Assembly (NCBI GenBank): GCA_031963225.1
Contig: JASSUD010000005.1
Coordinates: forward strand, 14,056 to 78,055
Source of the DNA: JASSUD01 sp031963225
GTDB lineage: Bacteria; Pseudomonadota; Gammaproteobacteria; Burkholderiales; Burkholderiaceae
Length of the DNA: 64,000 nt
Reading direction: 5' to 3'
Below are positions 62,832 through 64,000 of this stretch, piece after piece. The stretch's first letter is position 1, and every line of letters begins with the position of its first letter. The translations under genes and the position numbers were made by a program. Below the pieces are notes generated by a model. That model saw only the letters and a list, made by a program, of their open reading frames with translations, did not search any database and had not been told where the DNA came from.

Positions 62832-63602
62832 TTACACGGGCAATCCATCATACCTTAATCGATTCATTAATTTTTCCCTTTTTTCATCCATTTTTGACGC
62901 ACCAACTATACATCCCAAAATAGCAAATGAGCAACATCCGAAAATAAAAAAGAAAGTCCCAATGGTATCAGATGACGGAGCTGAAAAAATATCAAGAATC
63001 ATACCGGCGCCAGACAATGCATAACCTATAATAAATACAACCTTACAGTCTTCAACAGACCTAATTTCGTTTAAAACATGATCTATATTAGGTTTATTTT
63101 GCACAAGAAGTTGAATCTCTTCGGCAGACAAAGGTACTTTCAATAATTTCTGTAGAAATTTGATATCTGCAGGATTAAGAAATCGATTTTGATGATGTTC
63201 TACAGAATCACCTTCTCTTTGATATTGACTGTTAGGATTCGTCGCTTGATAGTTGGTTAATAGCCTTGATCCAGATAGCAAATTCGTCGATGCTGATGCC
63301 TCAGGCTGGTTTGATATTTCCCTAATTTGCCTTTTAGTATGCTTACCTTTTCTAGTCTCACGCTTCGTTTTAAGCATTCTCCCTGCATTTTCTATATCAG
63401 GAGGAGTAGTCATTCCTGAGAAATCTAATACTAATTCCCCTCCCCCTAATTCTTGTAGCCTATATCTTAGTAGCTCGCTTTGTAAGCTTTGTATTGTTTG
63501 ATCACGGTCCTGCAATGCTTGTTGCATATTAGACTCTGATTGCAAAAAAACATGTGTTGGAGACTGTGATGAAGAGGGGGATGGGGAAATTCTTTCGCTC
63601 AT
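62832..63602 (-). CDS. Unrecognised protein with coiled coil and two C-terminal membrane helices
   Basis: 256 residues, no family recognised. The N-terminus is Ser/Pro-rich (MSERISPSPSSSQSPTHVFL), followed by a short coiled coil (DRDQTIQSLQSELLRYRLQE). The middle is basic and polar (KRETRKGKHTKRQIREI). Near the end are two hydrophobic helices (VVFIIGYALSGAGMILDIF and FFFIFGCCSFAILGCIVG) and a basic tail. The Ser-rich start without a signal peptide and the late membrane hairpin recall secreted host-membrane proteins of intracellular bacteria. That is only a resemblance. AT-rich, intact frame. Confidence 0.65.
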   Translation of the reverse strand: MSERISPSPSSSQSPTHVFLQSESNMQQALQDRDQTIQSLQSELLRYRLQELGGGELVLDFSGMTTPPDIENAGRMLKTKRETRKGKHTKRQIREISNQPEASASTNLLSGSRLLTNYQATNPNSQYQREGDSVEHHQNRFLNPADIKFLQKLLKVPLSAEEIQLLVQNKPNIDHVLNEIRSVEDCKVVFIIGYALSGAGMILDIFSAPSSDTIGTFFFIFGCCSFAILGCIVGASKMDEKREKLMNRLRYDGLPV

Positions 63603-63689
63603 TTATTTTCTCATCTAATTCGCATAGATATTATTTATTGCTAAAACATCTTCACATTTTTCAGAATCTTTTTTAATTTTTTGCGCAGA

Positions 63690-64000
63690 TTAAGCAAATT
63701 GAAGCATTTGTTCTAGTTTTGCCTTTACTTGGACCTTTACTTCTGCCTCAACTTTCTGTTGGAACAAGGCCTCAAGCTGTGCATTACGCTCCGCTAAAGC
63801 TTTAATCTTTGCGTTTTTTGCTGCTTTTCTCTGCGCCCTTGCTGCTTTCTGCGCTTTTTCTTCTACTGTTAATACTGCATCAGAATCCGATTCTGAATCG
63901 GATGAAAAAAGTTCCTCAATATTATGTTCTTCAAAAATAGTAGGATCAGCCCTTCCCTTACCTTTAGAGGATGAAGCATTGTGTTGAGCAAAGGGGCTCT
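63690..64000 (-). CDS. Partial coiled-coil protein, 5' end outside the window
   Basis: The reverse frame is open from the window edge to a TAA at 63690-63692 (about 103 residues). It starts polar (SPFAQHNASSSKGKGRADPT), has an acidic Ser/Asp stretch (SSDSESDSDA), then an Ala/Lys/Gln-rich coiled coil (EEKAQKAARAQRKAAKNAKI onward) to the end. Same strand as, and 87 bases upstream of, the 256-residue unknown protein, so they may be co-transcribed. No family recognised. Confidence 0.6.
   Translation of the reverse strand, partial: SPFAQHNASSSKGKGRADPTIFEEHNIEELFSSDSESDSDAVLTVEEKAQKAARAQRKAAKNAKIKALAERNAQLEALFQQKVEAEVKVQVKAKLEQMLQFA

Overview
The window suggests a beta-proteobacterium of the Burkholderia lineage with a host-associated, partly decayed genome; a fungal endosymbiont of the Mycoavidus/Glomeribacter type is my best guess. 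This is inference from the mix of a large stand-alone NRPS, many HipBA and Fic modules in several stages of decay, a NACHT-WD40 giant protein, AT-rich orphan proteins and a truncated prophage. No rRNA, tRNA or housekeeping genes were seen, so the species is not settled.

Layout. (1) 1-2045: a 10-bp tandem repeat, a small winged-helix protein, a dead hipB remnant and two tandem YetF/DUF421 membrane proteins. (2) 2525-17100: a 4310-residue, four-module NRPS (A-T, then three C-A-T modules, then TE), convergent with a MATE exporter. All three condensation domains carry the extended N-terminal His motif of dual epimerisation/condensation domains. The predicted product is a tetrapeptide with D residues at positions 1-3; position 4 is probably Val. 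(3) 17500-21886: toxin-antitoxin-like genes, namely hipB with a truncated hipA, a Fic protein with Gln in place of the catalytic His, an intact hipBA pair, and a collapsed hipB-operator-fic copy. (4) 21877-30733: a compact aryl-polyene-type cluster of phosphopantetheinyl transferase, chain-length factor, ACP, ligase-dehydratase fusion, aromatic ammonia-lyase, thioesterase, ketosynthase, dehydratase and ketoreductase. No export or membrane-anchoring genes are present. Its three larger gaps all hold copies of one dispersed repeat, which I did not see elsewhere in the window. (5) 30784-38280: a third hipBA pair, an unrecognised 614-residue protein, an AT-rich polysaccharide lyase family 8 enzyme and gene remnants. 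(6) 38252-44230: a NACHT-pentapeptide-WD40 protein and a frameshifted Fic pseudogene. (7) 44693-62395: a tmRNA-like 3' end with terminator (likely attachment site), a ParD/ParE-like pair, then a reverse-strand podovirus late region from lysis genes back to capsid genes. It resembles Bordetella phage BPP-1 and T7-like virion modules. Portal, terminase, integrase and replication genes are absent, so it is a remnant. (8) 62396-64000: a perfect 18-bp hairpin and two unrecognised proteins, one running off the window.

How the parts relate: the NRPS with its MATE neighbour, and the aryl-polyene-type cluster with its own PPTase, are the two biosynthetic systems; that PPTase could also prime the NRPS carriers. 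A tmRNA 3'-end fragment occurs in the same orientation at 19638 and 44759. The 25 kb between them (hipBA, polyene cluster, lyase, NACHT-WD40) may therefore be a genomic island lying next to the prophage. Similarity statements come from family knowledge and reading the sequence; no database search was run.
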